Shown here piece after piece: positions 1 through 12,300 of a stretch of 64,000 nucleotides of DNA. Location: positions 994,937 through 1,058,936 of the forward strand of contig NW_001865047.1 in assembly GCF_000002865.3 (NCBI RefSeq), written 5' to 3'. The first letter of the stretch is position 1, and each line of letters begins with the position of its first letter. The notes beneath the pieces were generated by a model, which saw only the letters and a program-made list of their open reading frames with translations, was not told where the DNA came from and did not search any database. The position numbers and the translations under genes were made by a program. The stretch is from Monosiga brevicollis MX1 (Eukaryota > Opisthokonta > Choanoflagellata > Craspedida > Salpingoecidae).

Positions 1-1422
1 GTCAGATCCATACCAAAATCAAGTTATCGGTCAAACCCAGTAGGACACATCTTCTTTCCTGACTGGCAGCGGCGAAGCGAGCGAGGGAGAAGGGACGGAC
101 GCAAAGATGGGGGTTTGAACCTTGGCGTGCTCCTATTGTCGTTGATCTACAAAAACAGGGGGGAATGGGGTTTAACGGTCATGTACCCAACTGACTTGGT
201 TATCATTCGCTGTTCCATCTGATCCCGACCCATGGTCCCGCTCTGTCTCCTCCCTCCTTCTTGCTCTGCGCTGCTCTGCTCTCCTCCCTTCCCCTCTCTC
301 GATCTCGGTTGCTAGAGGGCGCGACGAGCGAAATTTCACACACACATGTACTAGGATCGCAACTTCGCTACACCCTGCCATCCCCTAAACGCTACCCTCC
401 TGGCACCCCATGCTGACGTCTCCCTCTGCCTCGTCGGAAAAGATTCCGCCTTGATCTTTTCAGATCAAATAGCCACGCCGCCTTGCTTTCTCTTGATCTG
501 ACTCTCTGACTCTCTCTGACTCTCTGACTCTCTGACTCTCTGACTATCTGACTCTGTCTCTCTGCCTCTGCCCTGTCTCTGCCAGAGAGGGACACACGCA
601 CCACTTCTCCCAACTCCAGAATCCCCCCTCTCCGCCCCCGCCTTGCTCTGACCCCTTTTTTGTACCCAACCTGCCCCTCTCCTGTTCTCCCCCACGCACT
701 GTCCCGCCGTGTCCGCCGTGTCCATGTCCTCGCTTGCTCACGTCTTTTGTTTTTTCCCTTTGGATAAAACAAATTGTCGGCTCTCTGTCTGGTGTCTATA
801 CTGCCCTCCTCTCTGGCTCGCTCCGTCTCATCGTCCGTCCTCTCACTCGCACACACACTCAATTCAGCTCTTTCTCACGCTCGCGCTCCTCTCTCTCTCT
901 CTCACACACACACACACTCGCTCTCCTCTCTGTCTCTCTCTTCGCTTCTCTCTCTTCTCACACTATACACGCACGATTTCTCACTCTCTCTCAAAAAACC
1001 CCCCACAAGAAGTCTAACACACGTCATGGAGTCAAATGAAGAGCTTGGTGTGTGTCCTAATTCCTGTCAACCTCTCGGACAGAGCCAGACATTAACCCCC
1101 CTTTTCGTACCCACGGCATGACATGATGCAGCGCGCGCGTGTCTCTGTTTGTGTGTGTGTGTGTGTGTGTGGGCCTCCCTCTGACCGTTGGCCCTGATCG
1201 CCTCTCTCCACTCTCTCCTCTCTCCTCTCTCTGCTCTTCATCTCTGCTCTCCTTTTCTCTCTGCTTTCGACTTGTGGTAGAAAGCGCAGTGGGATGAGCT
1301 CGCGCTCCTTTTCCCTCCCTCTCTCCCTCTCTCTGTCTCTCTGCTGTCTCTCTCTCTGTCTCTCTGCTGTCTCTCTGCTGTCCCTCTGTCTCTCTGCTGT
1401 CCCTCTGTCTCTCTGCTGTCCC

Positions 1423-1465
<43 letters not shown>

Positions 1466-2520
1466 GTGTGTCTGTGTAGATGCTTCTCCTCCTTCCCCCT
1501 TTTCCTTGCTGGGCACTTTTCTTCTCCGCCTTGGCTCTGCGCGCGTGCGCTGTTGATCCCTGATCCGGTCTCTTGTCGGCCGCTGGGTCTTCTTCTTCTG
1601 CTGCTGCTGCTGCTGCCTGACAAGAGGTCGGTGATAGGCACACCAGATCCAACGTGTCAAGATTCGAATGCTCCCTCCCCTCTGCCATTGTCGCCCCTCC
1701 TCCCTCTCTCTGCTCTCTCTGCTCCCTGCCCTTCCCTCTCTCTGCTCCTCCCTTTCTCTGCTGTCCGGTCGGCCGTTGCCACGGTAGCCGCTTGCACCTG
1801 TCGGCGTCAAACTCTGCACGACACTTTTTCCCGTCTGCCCGGCCTTTGAGCCTTGGCTCTTTGTGGCTTGAAAAATCTCACCCGCATCATCCCCATACCG
1901 TTGCATTTCCGTTTTCCGTCAGGCGCTGGAATCCCTCCCTGTCCCCTTCGCACCACTAACCACGACCACGACCACTACCACTACCACTACCCCAAACCGT
2001 CTTGCTCCTCCTCCCCCTCTTTCCCCCCTTCCCCCTTCGATCGCCTTCTTCCTCTCCCTGTTCCTCGTCCTCGTCCTCGTCCCTGTTCCTCTTGCTCGTC
2101 CTCGTCCCTGTTCCTCTTGCTCGTTCTTTTTTCCCTCCACTTGGCCACAGACCCAGAGCTGACTGGACAGTGGATGTGGCGGGAAGCGGTCCCAATCAAA
2201 ACACCCTCTCCCGACCCAACCCCGACCCAGCATTTTCAGCCCGCTGCCCCTCCCTTTCCCTCCCCCACCTCCACCTCCGATCCGGCGCCAGCTGCTCTGC
2301 TGCTCTGCTGCTCTTCCGTTCCCACCTGCCCGATCGCATTTCGTCAGCCGATCGAGTTGTCAACGCACGCAACCACCACTTCATCAGTCCCAAAGGCAGC
2401 CGATTGGTTATCTTTTTTTTTTCCCACTCCCGGATTGCCACCAGCAGAGCTCCAGTGTCAAGCGAACATGGGACCATAAGCGCCCTGGGTTCTGGCCATT
2501 CCTGCCATCCCGCCCACATC
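1..2520. other. Gene-free pyrimidine-rich region
   Basis: No open frame here looks like protein; long frames on either strand are low-complexity readings of CT/TCTG tracts (strongest at 485-560, 890-960, 1290-1480) and of TCGTCC-type repeats near 2060-2125. The plus strand is strongly pyrimidine-biased. The last few hundred bases presumably hold the promoter and 5' leader of the gene that starts at 2521, but no specific element can be named. Confidence 0.6.
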
Positions 2521-4790
2521 ATGACCGACTTTGCAACCTTTGAAGACCTGGACCACTGGGTTGACACCCTCCAGGTTTGTGGCCCGCAAACCATTCATTG
2601 ATTCTGTCCTCCTGACCTTTGGCCCCGCCCGGCATGTCTTTTTCACCCACCTTGACCCGAGAGATCCTCCTCGATATCCTCCTCGATATCCTCCTCGATA
2701 TCCTCCTCGATATCCTTATCATCTGGCTTGCGTGCACAGGTCGCCACAAACGCTAAAACCCTCCTTGAGACGGCCCTTCTTGTCAAGACGACTTGCGATG
2801 CAATTCGAAGACCCGAAGAGGCCCGTTCGTCCTACCTCGTCAACCTGCTCCACAGATATGGCCCCGCAGTGCTCGACAACCTGTTCCTGTACGTTCGCTT
2901 CCCGCACGGGTGAGGGAAAAACAACCAAAAAAACTAAAACAGGAAGCCACACTGGACCGCCCTCCCATGCCATCCCATCCCTTGCTGACCATGCCCCCTC
3001 TCATTGGCAGAGCTGACCACGTACTTGAAGAAGTGCAAGACGGAACCAATGGCAGTGTTCGCCTCGATCCCGTGCCCACCAACTTGGCTCAGGCCCTAGC
3101 AGCTGCCACTGGTGTCAACGTTGATGCCATCACCATTCACCAACCCAGCCTCAACCAAACCTCTTCCCTCGGCTCGATCCTCGTTTCCATCATATGCATG
3201 CTCAGTGCCGTACGTTTCTGCCTCCCATCCAAACACCAGCTACCAGTTGCCCAGACTTGCTTCAGTCAAGGAGCACCCCCCAAAGCCCTCCATTCCTGTG
3301 GCATGTGTTGCATCTCCGCAAGATGACGACGCACTCTGCTCACCAATCCAATGTGGCCCCTTGCTACAGGTTAAACATGATGACGAGCTCGTTCGCAGCT
3401 TGTGCACTCAAGTCCTCAGCAATTTTACTGCCACCCTTCAGGTTGGCCTGCCAATCAAATCTCGCTCTGCTGCACAAAGTTACATGACTCACTCTCTGCG
3501 CCGCATCTTTTAGGCAACCTGCCTGCTTGCAGCTCATAGTTTAGATGCCCCACGGATCGGCGATGCTTGCGTACTGTGGAGCTTTTTAATTGTTTACATT
3601 GGCCCGGAAGTATGCCACGATGCCTTCACTGGTCCGTCTTCTCGCTCCACCCACGCAACTGATAAAAAAGAAGCTGCCTCTCTACCCAAACGCAGTGCTC
3701 CTTGACTCACGCCGTCTGTCTGCACGCCCATGCTCTTCCCCTCCCCCAACGTGCCAGGCTTGCCTCATTTGTTGAAATACCTTGCATCCTTTGCGGAAGA
3801 CAAGGAGCGCCGCCTATTGAGCGTCTTGTTGCTTGCGCAACTGGCCACGCCTATGGTAGGTCCTGGTACTCCCATCATTCCCTAGAGTAGTCATGCTCTG
3901 ACCACCGGCTCTCGCTTGGTAGGCCAATGAGGACGAGGTTGTTCTGGCAAGTGATTTGTTGTTGGGGTTTAGCACGCAGGTCGTGGGCGTTGTGTCCGGT
4001 GAGTTTTCGGCCCTGCTACAGGCCAGTCTTGCTTGTCGACCTCTAGCCCAGGGGCAAGAATGTCATCTGAACCACGACTCGACCCAACCCCGCTGTGCCC
4101 TCCGTGCTCACCCACACGCCGGTCTCCCGTCTTGGTTAGCCGCGATCGAACGCACAACCTTTTTGTCGCGCGTTTGGGTAAGCCCCGACAGTCATCGTTG
4201 CTCCGCCCCCGATGCTACGAAATATGCTGTGCACATCAAGACCAACAACTGGTGTATTCCTCTGACTCATTGCCGATTCTTATTTCTTCTTGAATCGTAC
4301 TACGTGTTTTGTTTCTACCCACCACGTTTAGGGTCACCGGAGTGTTGTGCTGGCTCTCAGTCACGTGGCTCATCTCGAGCCTTGGAAACGAACGCTGAAG
4401 AAAATGCATCCCAACTTGCTGCAACTTTTGATCACAGAAATGAAGGCCACCGACTATGACGCCTTGGAATCTCAATTTTCCCGCGAATCCTCTCTTCGTG
4501 CGTTACCAGTGCTCGTCCATCCGACTGGGTGCGGTCTTGACCAGTGCTTGGCCATCCTGCCTCACGCTGAATTCTTGGCTGATCTGCTCGATTTAGGCGC
4601 GCTGTGTCGCTGTCTGACCCAAGTGCCCCTGGAAACAACCCTCAGCCTGCAGAAGTTGCACCGCTGCGTCAGCTGTCGTCTCTTTCGAGACTGGTCGCCT
4701 TTGACCCGAGAGGCCCTTGCCACCATGTTGCTGTGCAATCCCGAGCCCCGGAAAGAAAAGCAGATCAAACCCCTGATTCAACAGGAGTAG
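2521..4790 (+). CDS. Hypothetical helical (ARM/HEAT-like?) protein, 8 exons
   Basis: Not recognised. Eight exons join in frame to 401 codons: 2521-2574, 2740-2888, 3011-3209, 3370-3441, 3514-3631, 3758-3855, 3923-3979 and 4332-4790. All have GT-AG borders and the phases agree. The protein begins MTDFATFEDLDHWVDTLQ. It is Leu- and Ala-rich throughout, with many predicted amphipathic helices and no signal peptide or membrane span. That suggests a solenoid of the ARM/HEAT kind, but this is only an impression. The last exon is the longest and best supported, ending in KPLIQQE. Intron 1 contains a 12-bp tandem repeat (about 2663-2714). The stop codon lies within a 92-bp duplicated segment. The 352-nt intron before the last exon could hide one more small exon. 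Confidence 0.7.
2663..2714. repeat. 12-bp tandem repeat in intron 1
   Basis: About four copies of a 12-mer (ATCCTCCTCGAT) lie just upstream of the exon 2 acceptor. It is a simple minisatellite with no sign of function. Confidence 0.8.
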
Positions 4791-4931
4791 TTTCAATACC
4801 GGTCAAGACGTACAACCTCTTTATCAGCTGCTGCTGATGCCGGAAAGAAAAGCAGATCAAACCCCTGATTCAACAGGAGTAGTTTCAATACCGGTCAAGA
4901 CGTACAACCTCTTTATCAGCTGCTGCTGATG
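4748..4931. repeat. 92-bp tandem duplication across a stop codon
   Basis: Two essentially identical 92-bp copies, 4748-4839 and 4840-4931, sit head to tail. Each contains the last 14 codons and the TAG stop of the upstream gene plus about 47 bp of 3' flank. The first copy terminates the protein, so the second is silent 3' UTR. The near-identity points to a recent slippage or unequal-crossover event. Confidence 0.9.
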
Positions 4932-5520
4932 ATGATTCATGTTTTGTTCAGTCCTGGTCGTTTCTTGTTGTTCTGCTGTGTTCTGTTTTATTGTTTCTGA
5001 AGGTCTCTAGTGTTCTCTTTCGATGGGACTGTGCATCCATCAAACGCCTGTCTGGCATGACCTGCGTCTTTGTATTTTTGTATCGTCTTGTTTTTTCTTT
5101 TTCTTTTTTTTTTTGCAGGGTGCTGCGCACCCTTGCATCTCACCCGCACATACACACGTGCGCGCTCACTTACTAAGCCATGCTTTTAATTAGGTAGAAC
5201 ACCCAGTCTAGAACTTGACACCCACCCTACAGCGCGTTTGTGTTCCCCGTTGTTTTGCTTTGTTGTTGTTGTTGCTGTTGTTTTTCTTATCTTCTTGCCC
5301 CTGTTTCTAGCTTATGTTTGCCGCCGCTGAATCTTGTTTCTGAGTCATCAAATCAATTTGCTCTTTTACAGCCACACTCGTTCCTTCTTAGCCCCATTCG
5401 GCATCCATCAACCTCTCGACACACACGGGGGGCTGTACAAGGGGCGCAAAGCGGCAATCCTTGTGTCGGAAGACTTGCAAGCTGCTCAACTGGCCAAACC
5501 AAAGGGTGTCACGAGGCAAA
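4932..5520. other. Intergenic, tail-to-tail
   Basis: The 3' flanks of the gene ending at 4790 and of the minus-strand sulfotransferase ending at 5521 lie here. T-rich runs occur near 5095-5120 and 5255-5285. No coding potential was seen. Confidence 0.5.
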
Positions 5521-6513
5521 CTAGTTGCAGACCTGTAGCGTCCCGTTACTGGCATCACGCGTCACATAAAAGAGTTTATAGTCTGGTTGAAATGCTGGAT
5601 TGGCCAAGATGAGGCACCTCGCGCTGCGCAGCTCATCAGGGTGCGCCTTGGCCCCTTTGCGGAGCTCGTTGAGACGGGGACGCTTTGCAAAGTATGCACG
5701 CATGCGATCAAAGAGGTGGGCATCCGTTTGGCCGTACGGGCTATGTTCCTGCAGCGCTGGGATTAAGGCTTCGGTCATGATCTCGGGCAGGTAGGCCAGA
5801 TCACCGATAAAATCGACCGCAAAGCGGTTGTCGGCGGTCACGAGCATATCGTGCTGATGGACTGCGTGGTCCAAGCCCATGACGGTGCTGTCCCTGAAGG
5901 TGGCTGGTAGATCGCGGCTGCGAGCCAGTTCCATGAGTGAGGGGGCGTCCCTGGCGAACCCGTGTCCTGCGTTTGTGCGCCAGAAGAGACCCAGATGCTG
6001 CATGCTGTGTAACCGGTCAAGGGGGTCACGGACAAACGCAAAGTGGAGAAAGTTGGCCGTGTCTTCATGAAGCTGGCAATGATAAAAGAGCTGGAGGGCA
6101 TCCTCGCCCAGGCGGCTAAAGGCCTGGTCCTGCACCTCGGGCAATTTATCAGCTGGATCGTGGTCTGGCAGGAGACCTCCGATTGAGAGACGCATAATGT
6201 GATTGATGGTACTGCCCCCGTTGAGGGGGATGTAGTGGTACACAAACCGGTGGCGTCGTGATACCACACACCAAAATTGAGCCTTGGGGGAGCCGCGACC
6301 CTGGGTGTTGGCCAATTGCGCCGGACGCCGAATCCAGGCGTAGTGTTGGCGACACATTGATGCCCCAACAGATAGAGGTCCCGGCTCCGGGGGCACACAC
6401 CACGCATCTGCGCCGACCGGAGCTGCGGTGGGTGCATCCAACAACCACATCAAAGTCAAGACGAGCACGCCAAACCAGCGCCGTGCTGCGGCCCGACCGA
6501 GTGTGGCCCTCAT
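5521..6513 (-). CDS. Carbohydrate sulfotransferase-like, type II/secretory
   Basis: A single-exon gene of about 330 aa, predicted to transfer sulfate from PAPS to a glycan in the Golgi. The start at 6513 is chosen because it places a hydrophobic stretch (RWFGVLVLTLMWLL) at the N-terminus as signal peptide or anchor; an in-frame ATG at 6546 is an alternative. The phosphosulfate-binding loop is seen as YIPLNGGSTINHI, in the position of the family's PKxGxT-type 5'-PSB motif. The 3'-phosphate site is FAFVRDPLDRLHS (R and S conserved, as in FxRxPxxRxxS). Length and motif spacing fit the Sulfotransfer_2 (chondroitin/HNK-1-type) family, but the substrate cannot be deduced. The C-terminus is Cys-poor and ends LQVCN. 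Confidence 0.75.
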   Translation of the reverse strand: MRATLGRAAARRWFGVLVLTLMWLLDAPTAAPVGADAWCVPPEPGPLSVGASMCRQHYAWIRRPAQLANTQGRGSPKAQFWCVVSRRHRFVYHYIPLNGGSTINHIMRLSIGGLLPDHDPADKLPEVQDQAFSRLGEDALQLFYHCQLHEDTANFLHFAFVRDPLDRLHSMQHLGLFWRTNAGHGFARDAPSLMELARSRDLPATFRDSTVMGLDHAVHQHDMLVTADNRFAVDFIGDLAYLPEIMTEALIPALQEHSPYGQTDAHLFDRMRAYFAKRPRLNELRKGAKAHPDELRSARCLILANPAFQPDYKLFYVTRDASNGTLQVCN

Positions 6514-6546
6514 CTTCCCACCTTTTCCCTCAAAACCCCAAGCCAT

Positions 6547-7128
<582 letters not shown>

Positions 7129-8627
7129 ATGGCGCAGCAGCAGACGATGACGCTGGGCCAGGTTGGTTGGCAGCTTTCGGGCGGATTATTTTTGGCGGCG
7201 TTGGCATAAAGTTGCCATTGATTGACAATGATGATTGCCTGGTAGATCCAGCGGAACGAGGCGTTGATCACGGCCATTCAACACGAGGATGCTTCCCAGG
7301 TAGTAATGATCGTGAGCCTGCTGCGTCCTTTGATCTTTCCTGACTTGCCTCCCCTATCCTTTTTCTTATCCGGCTCGGCATCACGCTCCTTGTTGTACAC
7401 GCATCGGCTTGCATACAACGCCTGTCGGTCCTGTTTGCATGCCCAGATCCAGGCACTACTGCATGCAGGGGCGGATCCCAATGTGCGCCGGAGCCAGTTT
7501 GAGCCGCCCCTGCACGCCGCCGTGCGTAGCAATCAACCCGATATTATCCGACTTTTGCTTCATCATGGCGCCAACGCGCTGCTTCGCTACAAACTGGGTG
7601 GGCCATGCAAAACTCACGTCAGCCACCAGACATGGATTCACCAACGCTCAAGTATGCTGACTGGCTTCCTTTCTCGTTACAGGCCGCACGGCCTTGCATG
7701 TCGCATGTGCCGAGGCATCCGACGATGCCATGGCCACAGAGCTACTGGATATCTTGGTGGCCGGCCGCTACAATGTCGACGAACTGGGTCCCAAGCAGAA
7801 TCACCTTAGCCTACCAGATGAACAAGGGCAAACACCTCTGCATGTTGCCGCTCAACGAGGCTGGACTGAAGCATGCAACGTACGTTTTTTTGAGCCTGTT
7901 GCTGTCTTGTTGCCTTACACAAACACGATCATCCACCGCAGCCCCGTCCCCGCAATCGACCTCAATGCTGCGACCCACCCCAATGACAATGGTGTGCCCC
8001 ACAGCTGCTCATAGCACACGGTGCCATTGTGGATGCTGTCGATGACCAAGCGCAAACCCCGCTACACTGTGCCGCTGAGCATAATCACCCGGTATGATTG
8101 TGTTTGCGAACCCTTCCATACCAGCGTTGACCTTGATTGATTTGTCCAGCTGATCACTCATTGTCCACCCGCTTCTGCCCCTTCCCTGAACAGGCCTGTC
8201 TTCGTTCACTTCTGCGAAGTGTACGGCCTTCACCTTCGACACAGCTTGGAATCCACGCAGCCTTGGCATGGCGTTGTTCGTCTTCTGCTCATCGTTCTCT
8301 CTTGCATCGCACTCAAGGGGGCTCAACTCGAGGCGAGGACAATTGTAGGCAACACCCCGTTACACCGAGCGGCTCGACATGGTCATTTCGACAGCGTGTG
8401 GACCTTGCTCGGTACGATCCACGCCCTCAACCCCTAAGAAGAGCAAAGGGTTGTCGACGTGTCTGTATCTTCTCTGCCTCACCTTTGCTTGCTCAATAGC
8501 GCACAGGGCTGAGCCAAGCGCTTGCAACAACTCGGGCAAGACCCCGCTGGATCTGGCCCTTCGCAATGGCCACGAAGCCATGGCGCGCCTCTTACAGGCA
8601 CCTGATCAGGCACGTGACCAGCAGTAG
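7129..8627 (+). CDS. Ankyrin-repeat protein
   Basis: A multi-exon gene starting at MAQQQTMTLGQ (7129-7161) and ending LLQAPDQARDQQ at 8627. At least five ankyrin repeats are readable: around 7448-7600 (PPLHAAVRSNQPDIIRLLLH), 7682-7880 (TALHVACAE, then TPLHVAAQRG), 8004-8092 (TPLHCAAEHNHP), 8319-8410 (TPLHRAARHGHF) and 8498-8600 (TPLDLALRNGHEAMARLL). The TPLH and LL-helix signatures are clear, so a protein-binding scaffold is the expected role. Unlike the ankyrin genes at 30-42 kb, exons do not correspond one to one with repeats and the repeats are divergent, so it is an unrelated and older family member. Splice borders around 8195-8320 are the least certain. Confidence 0.8.
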
Positions 8628-8825
8628 CTCCGGCTCGGCTCGGCTCTCCCCGCAACATCCTCAAAGTTGAGGTGAAGATCAAACCATCATGTTCCGTTTT
8701 CAATTGCGAGAATCTTGCACTCTACGTGCAAGGGTCCAAGAAGACTATACTCCAGAAATGCAGTCATCCCCATACGCATCCTCAACAGCCATTTTGCCAT
8801 GCCATCATTGCACGCGCGATGGGTT

Positions 8826-9309
8826 TCAAAATTTATCCACCTGGGAAGGATGAACGACAGCCAAAAATTGCAACGGAACAATGGCCAGATCCGCGCCCTT
8901 GCGAATGACACCTTCGTCGTGATCAATCGTGACGAAGAGAGCCACCGATTCAGGATGTGAAGGAGACCCAGGCAGGACGAAAACCGTGTCGTCCTTGGCA
9001 GGGGGTCGTGTCGAAAGCTCGTCTGCACGCACCGTCTCGGTTGCGCCTACAATCGTGTGCACATCAACGTGAACATGTGACGGCAAGAACATACGCCAGG
9101 ACAAGCCCCCCGAAAAGCAACCAGCCGCATTGGCAACAAAGCAAGGCAAACACACCATCGTCCAAGACCACAGTAGTCTCGTAGCCATCCACGCTGGCAA
9201 TGTAGCCAGATCGACCGCGCAACTCCACCATAATGCCCTTGTGCAGCCAGATAGCTGTACGTGGCAAGCAAGGTGCAGGCAGTCAGTGTATGAGAACAGA
9301 GCCATCAAG

Positions 9310-9350
<41 letters not shown>

Positions 9351-12300
9351 CAGCCGAGGTGTTGAGCAAAAACAACTTACGCTTCTCGTCCACCATAGGC
9401 GTGCTTGCCACTCCCGGAGTAGGCGCCATGCCGGGCGTAAAGCCAGGTGTGTAGGCTTGAGGCGTGAAGCCAGGTGTCAGGCTGGGCGTGAGACCCGGTG
9501 TCATGCCTTGCGCCGGACCATTCGTGTGCGCTGCACGGCAAGGGAAAAAAAAGAAGTCAAATGAAAGAAAAACATGAGAGATGCATTTGCGCTTAAAAAC
9601 ATTCGCACTCAAGATCGGCCTTGAGGCATCAAGCCAAAATCAAGACTTACGTGTTTGCGGGGTGTGTGCGGTATGTGGTGTGTTGGGATACTAAGCAGGG
9701 GCAGGAGCAACGCAATGAGTCAGCTTGCTACATGGAGGCTTTTGATCGGAAACGCCTTCTCGCCCAACGAACCACAAAATCCTCGTCTGCTGGCACATAG
9801 CCGTCGCGGGGCGTGTTTGGCACTGCGGGGTTCCATGTATCGCTGTTGTCGTACTGAGATTGATTGCCGTATTCCGAATGATCTAAGCCCCGGGGCGCAC
9901 AAATTGCCAGTTGAATCCAAGAACAGCAGGGGCAAGCAACGTCGTCGTCACCCATCGCTGGCCAACAAACAACAAAAGAGCCCCATTCTTGGTGTGCACA
10001 TTCCAGTGGCAAGCATAAACACACCTCCGCGTGGCGTTTGGCTGCCCATGCGAGGCGTCTGGTTGCCGTGAGGGGTCTCGGCGCCCGTGTACCGCGGCGT
10101 CTCGGCGCCCGTGTAAAGCGGTGTCTGCGCCGAGTTGAAAGGCGTCCGCGCCCCGTGAATGCTGCCAGCCCACCCAGGCTTGTCGAACTGGCCTTGGTCC
10201 GATCGGAAAGCTGGAATTTCCTGCGGATACGGCAGTGCAATGAAGGAGTTACAAGATTAATAAACCAACAGAACCAAGCGCGCTCGGCCAGGGCGCTGGC
10301 TGCAGCCTAAAGGTGTGCCGAGTCCCCACAAACTCCCGTCGTTGGACAACTCCTATGCAGATGTCAACCGGGTTACCGAGAACCAGCCCAGGCAGAGCCA
10401 ACCAACCTTGACGTGCTGCGTCTTGAGAGAAATGATGCGGTTGCGAGCATGCAACTCCACGCGGACGGTCGTCTCGGTAGCGTCCGTGACAATACCCTGG
10501 TGACCCTTATGAGGGCCCGCCACGACACGCACGGTCTTGTGCATCAGGGGATGCGCGCGAGGGCGGCGCCGCGCTTGAGGTGCACCGCCCGTAGAGCCAG
10601 GAGTACCTAAACGTCAATGAACATGTAAGGGGACGCGGGCTGAACGGGACACAGCATCAAAGGGGCAAGCAGAAATAGACGCACGCATGCTTGGTGATTG
10701 CGGAACGGCGGCCTGTGTATTGAATGCGGTCTTTTGGCCACTGGCGACCTATGCATCCAGTTTGACAGTAGCCACCGGCGTGAGAGGAGCAGATGCAAGC
10801 AGCATGGCTGGAGTCAGTTACATGTAAACACAGACCTGCAAGTGACGACCCCGGCAAACGAAAATGCCATTGTGCTCGGTCGAACCGCGATCTTGCAAAA
10901 AGACGTAGCCACGGTGAATGTACTTGACTTTGCCCGATCGGCCCTGCACGAGGAAAAAAGGAGGTGGGTATCAATGCACAAGACACACGAGCACAGATAC
11001 CAGGTCCATCTATGTCTCTCCACCACATACCTTGTTGGGGCCATCAACCACGCGTGCCATGCTATCACGAGCCACTACATTTTGCTGCGAGTCGAACGTT
11101 TGAGGCTGATGCTTGCGTCCAATGGGTTTCACCTGCTGCGACTTGATCGTCTTTTCCTGTCCGTTCTGATCAAGGATCTACGAGTTACCGGTGCCAACCA
11201 AGCAGACACATGTAGTTTGATTGGCTGGGAACAAGGGACAATGAGTCGACACCAGAAGCACCAAATTTCGAGACCAACCTTGAATTCATCGCGCTCAATG
11301 GCAATGATGACCCCCACAGTGGCAGCTTGCGTCATTTGCACCAGGTCAAACAGTGCAAATTGACCTGCAAAGCACGCGCGAACATGCATCAAAACAATGA
11401 CGCAAGCAGCTCAGCAGGGCGCGCATTTTTTAAGCGGTTGGCAGTCGATACAAACAGGCACTGAACTGACCGTGAGCGTCCAGGCCTGTGCCAATGGTCT
11501 CGCAAATCTCCAAATCACGCGACAGAGATTCGATTTGCTAAAACGGCGTAACCGCCACGTGCAGGATGAGCGCACACCACATGACGTGGACCATGCCATG
11601 TGCCACAACGATGGAAGGGCGAAAACCAACCTTCATGGTGAGGTCGATCAGGACAGTCACGCGTTGATCGTTGACCTCGAGAACCAAACCCGTCTGTCCC
11701 TCGTAACGGCCACGTTGGACTTTAACGTGATCCGCTGGGCGGAAGTGCTTGCGCAGATCCTCTTTGGGCACTGGAATGCGATCAAGATCCTACGAACGAG
11801 CCACAAAAGGTTGTGTGCCCGAGCAGCTGGATGAGGCGGGTGCACTGTTCGAAACGCCCGTCGCGGTTGGTTTGGTCAAACTTTCTCCCATTCACGTACC
11901 CGAAGTTCTTGGTTCTCAACACGCAGCACGACTGTGCCATCTTCGCGAATGGTTTCAATAACACCAAAGGCGTTTTTCAAGTTGCCACGATACGCAATGA
12001 CACGATCGCCGACGACAAAGTTGGTCTGCGTACCGAGGTGAATAAGTTTCAATATAGCCACGCGTAAGCACAATCTCATTCTTGTCAGAATGGGCACAAG
12101 GAGCTGCTGGGCCTCAAAACAAACCTTGGATGATTCATCCTCTTCGATCGCTGCCGCAACTGCGGAATCGTCCGTGCCCTCAAACTCTGCGATCTCATCC
12201 AAAGTGGCCTAGCAATGAATATACGTGAGAATAGAAAGCCAAAGGTGTGACAAGTGTCATCAGCGAGCGCTGAACAAGAATCGGTGGCCGAGAAGCGATG

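Noticed and set aside
1057-1906. Gln/Arg/Glu-rich minus-strand frames
   Set aside because: Produced by TCTCTG/CTG repeats; composition follows the repeat and frames overlap in all three phases.
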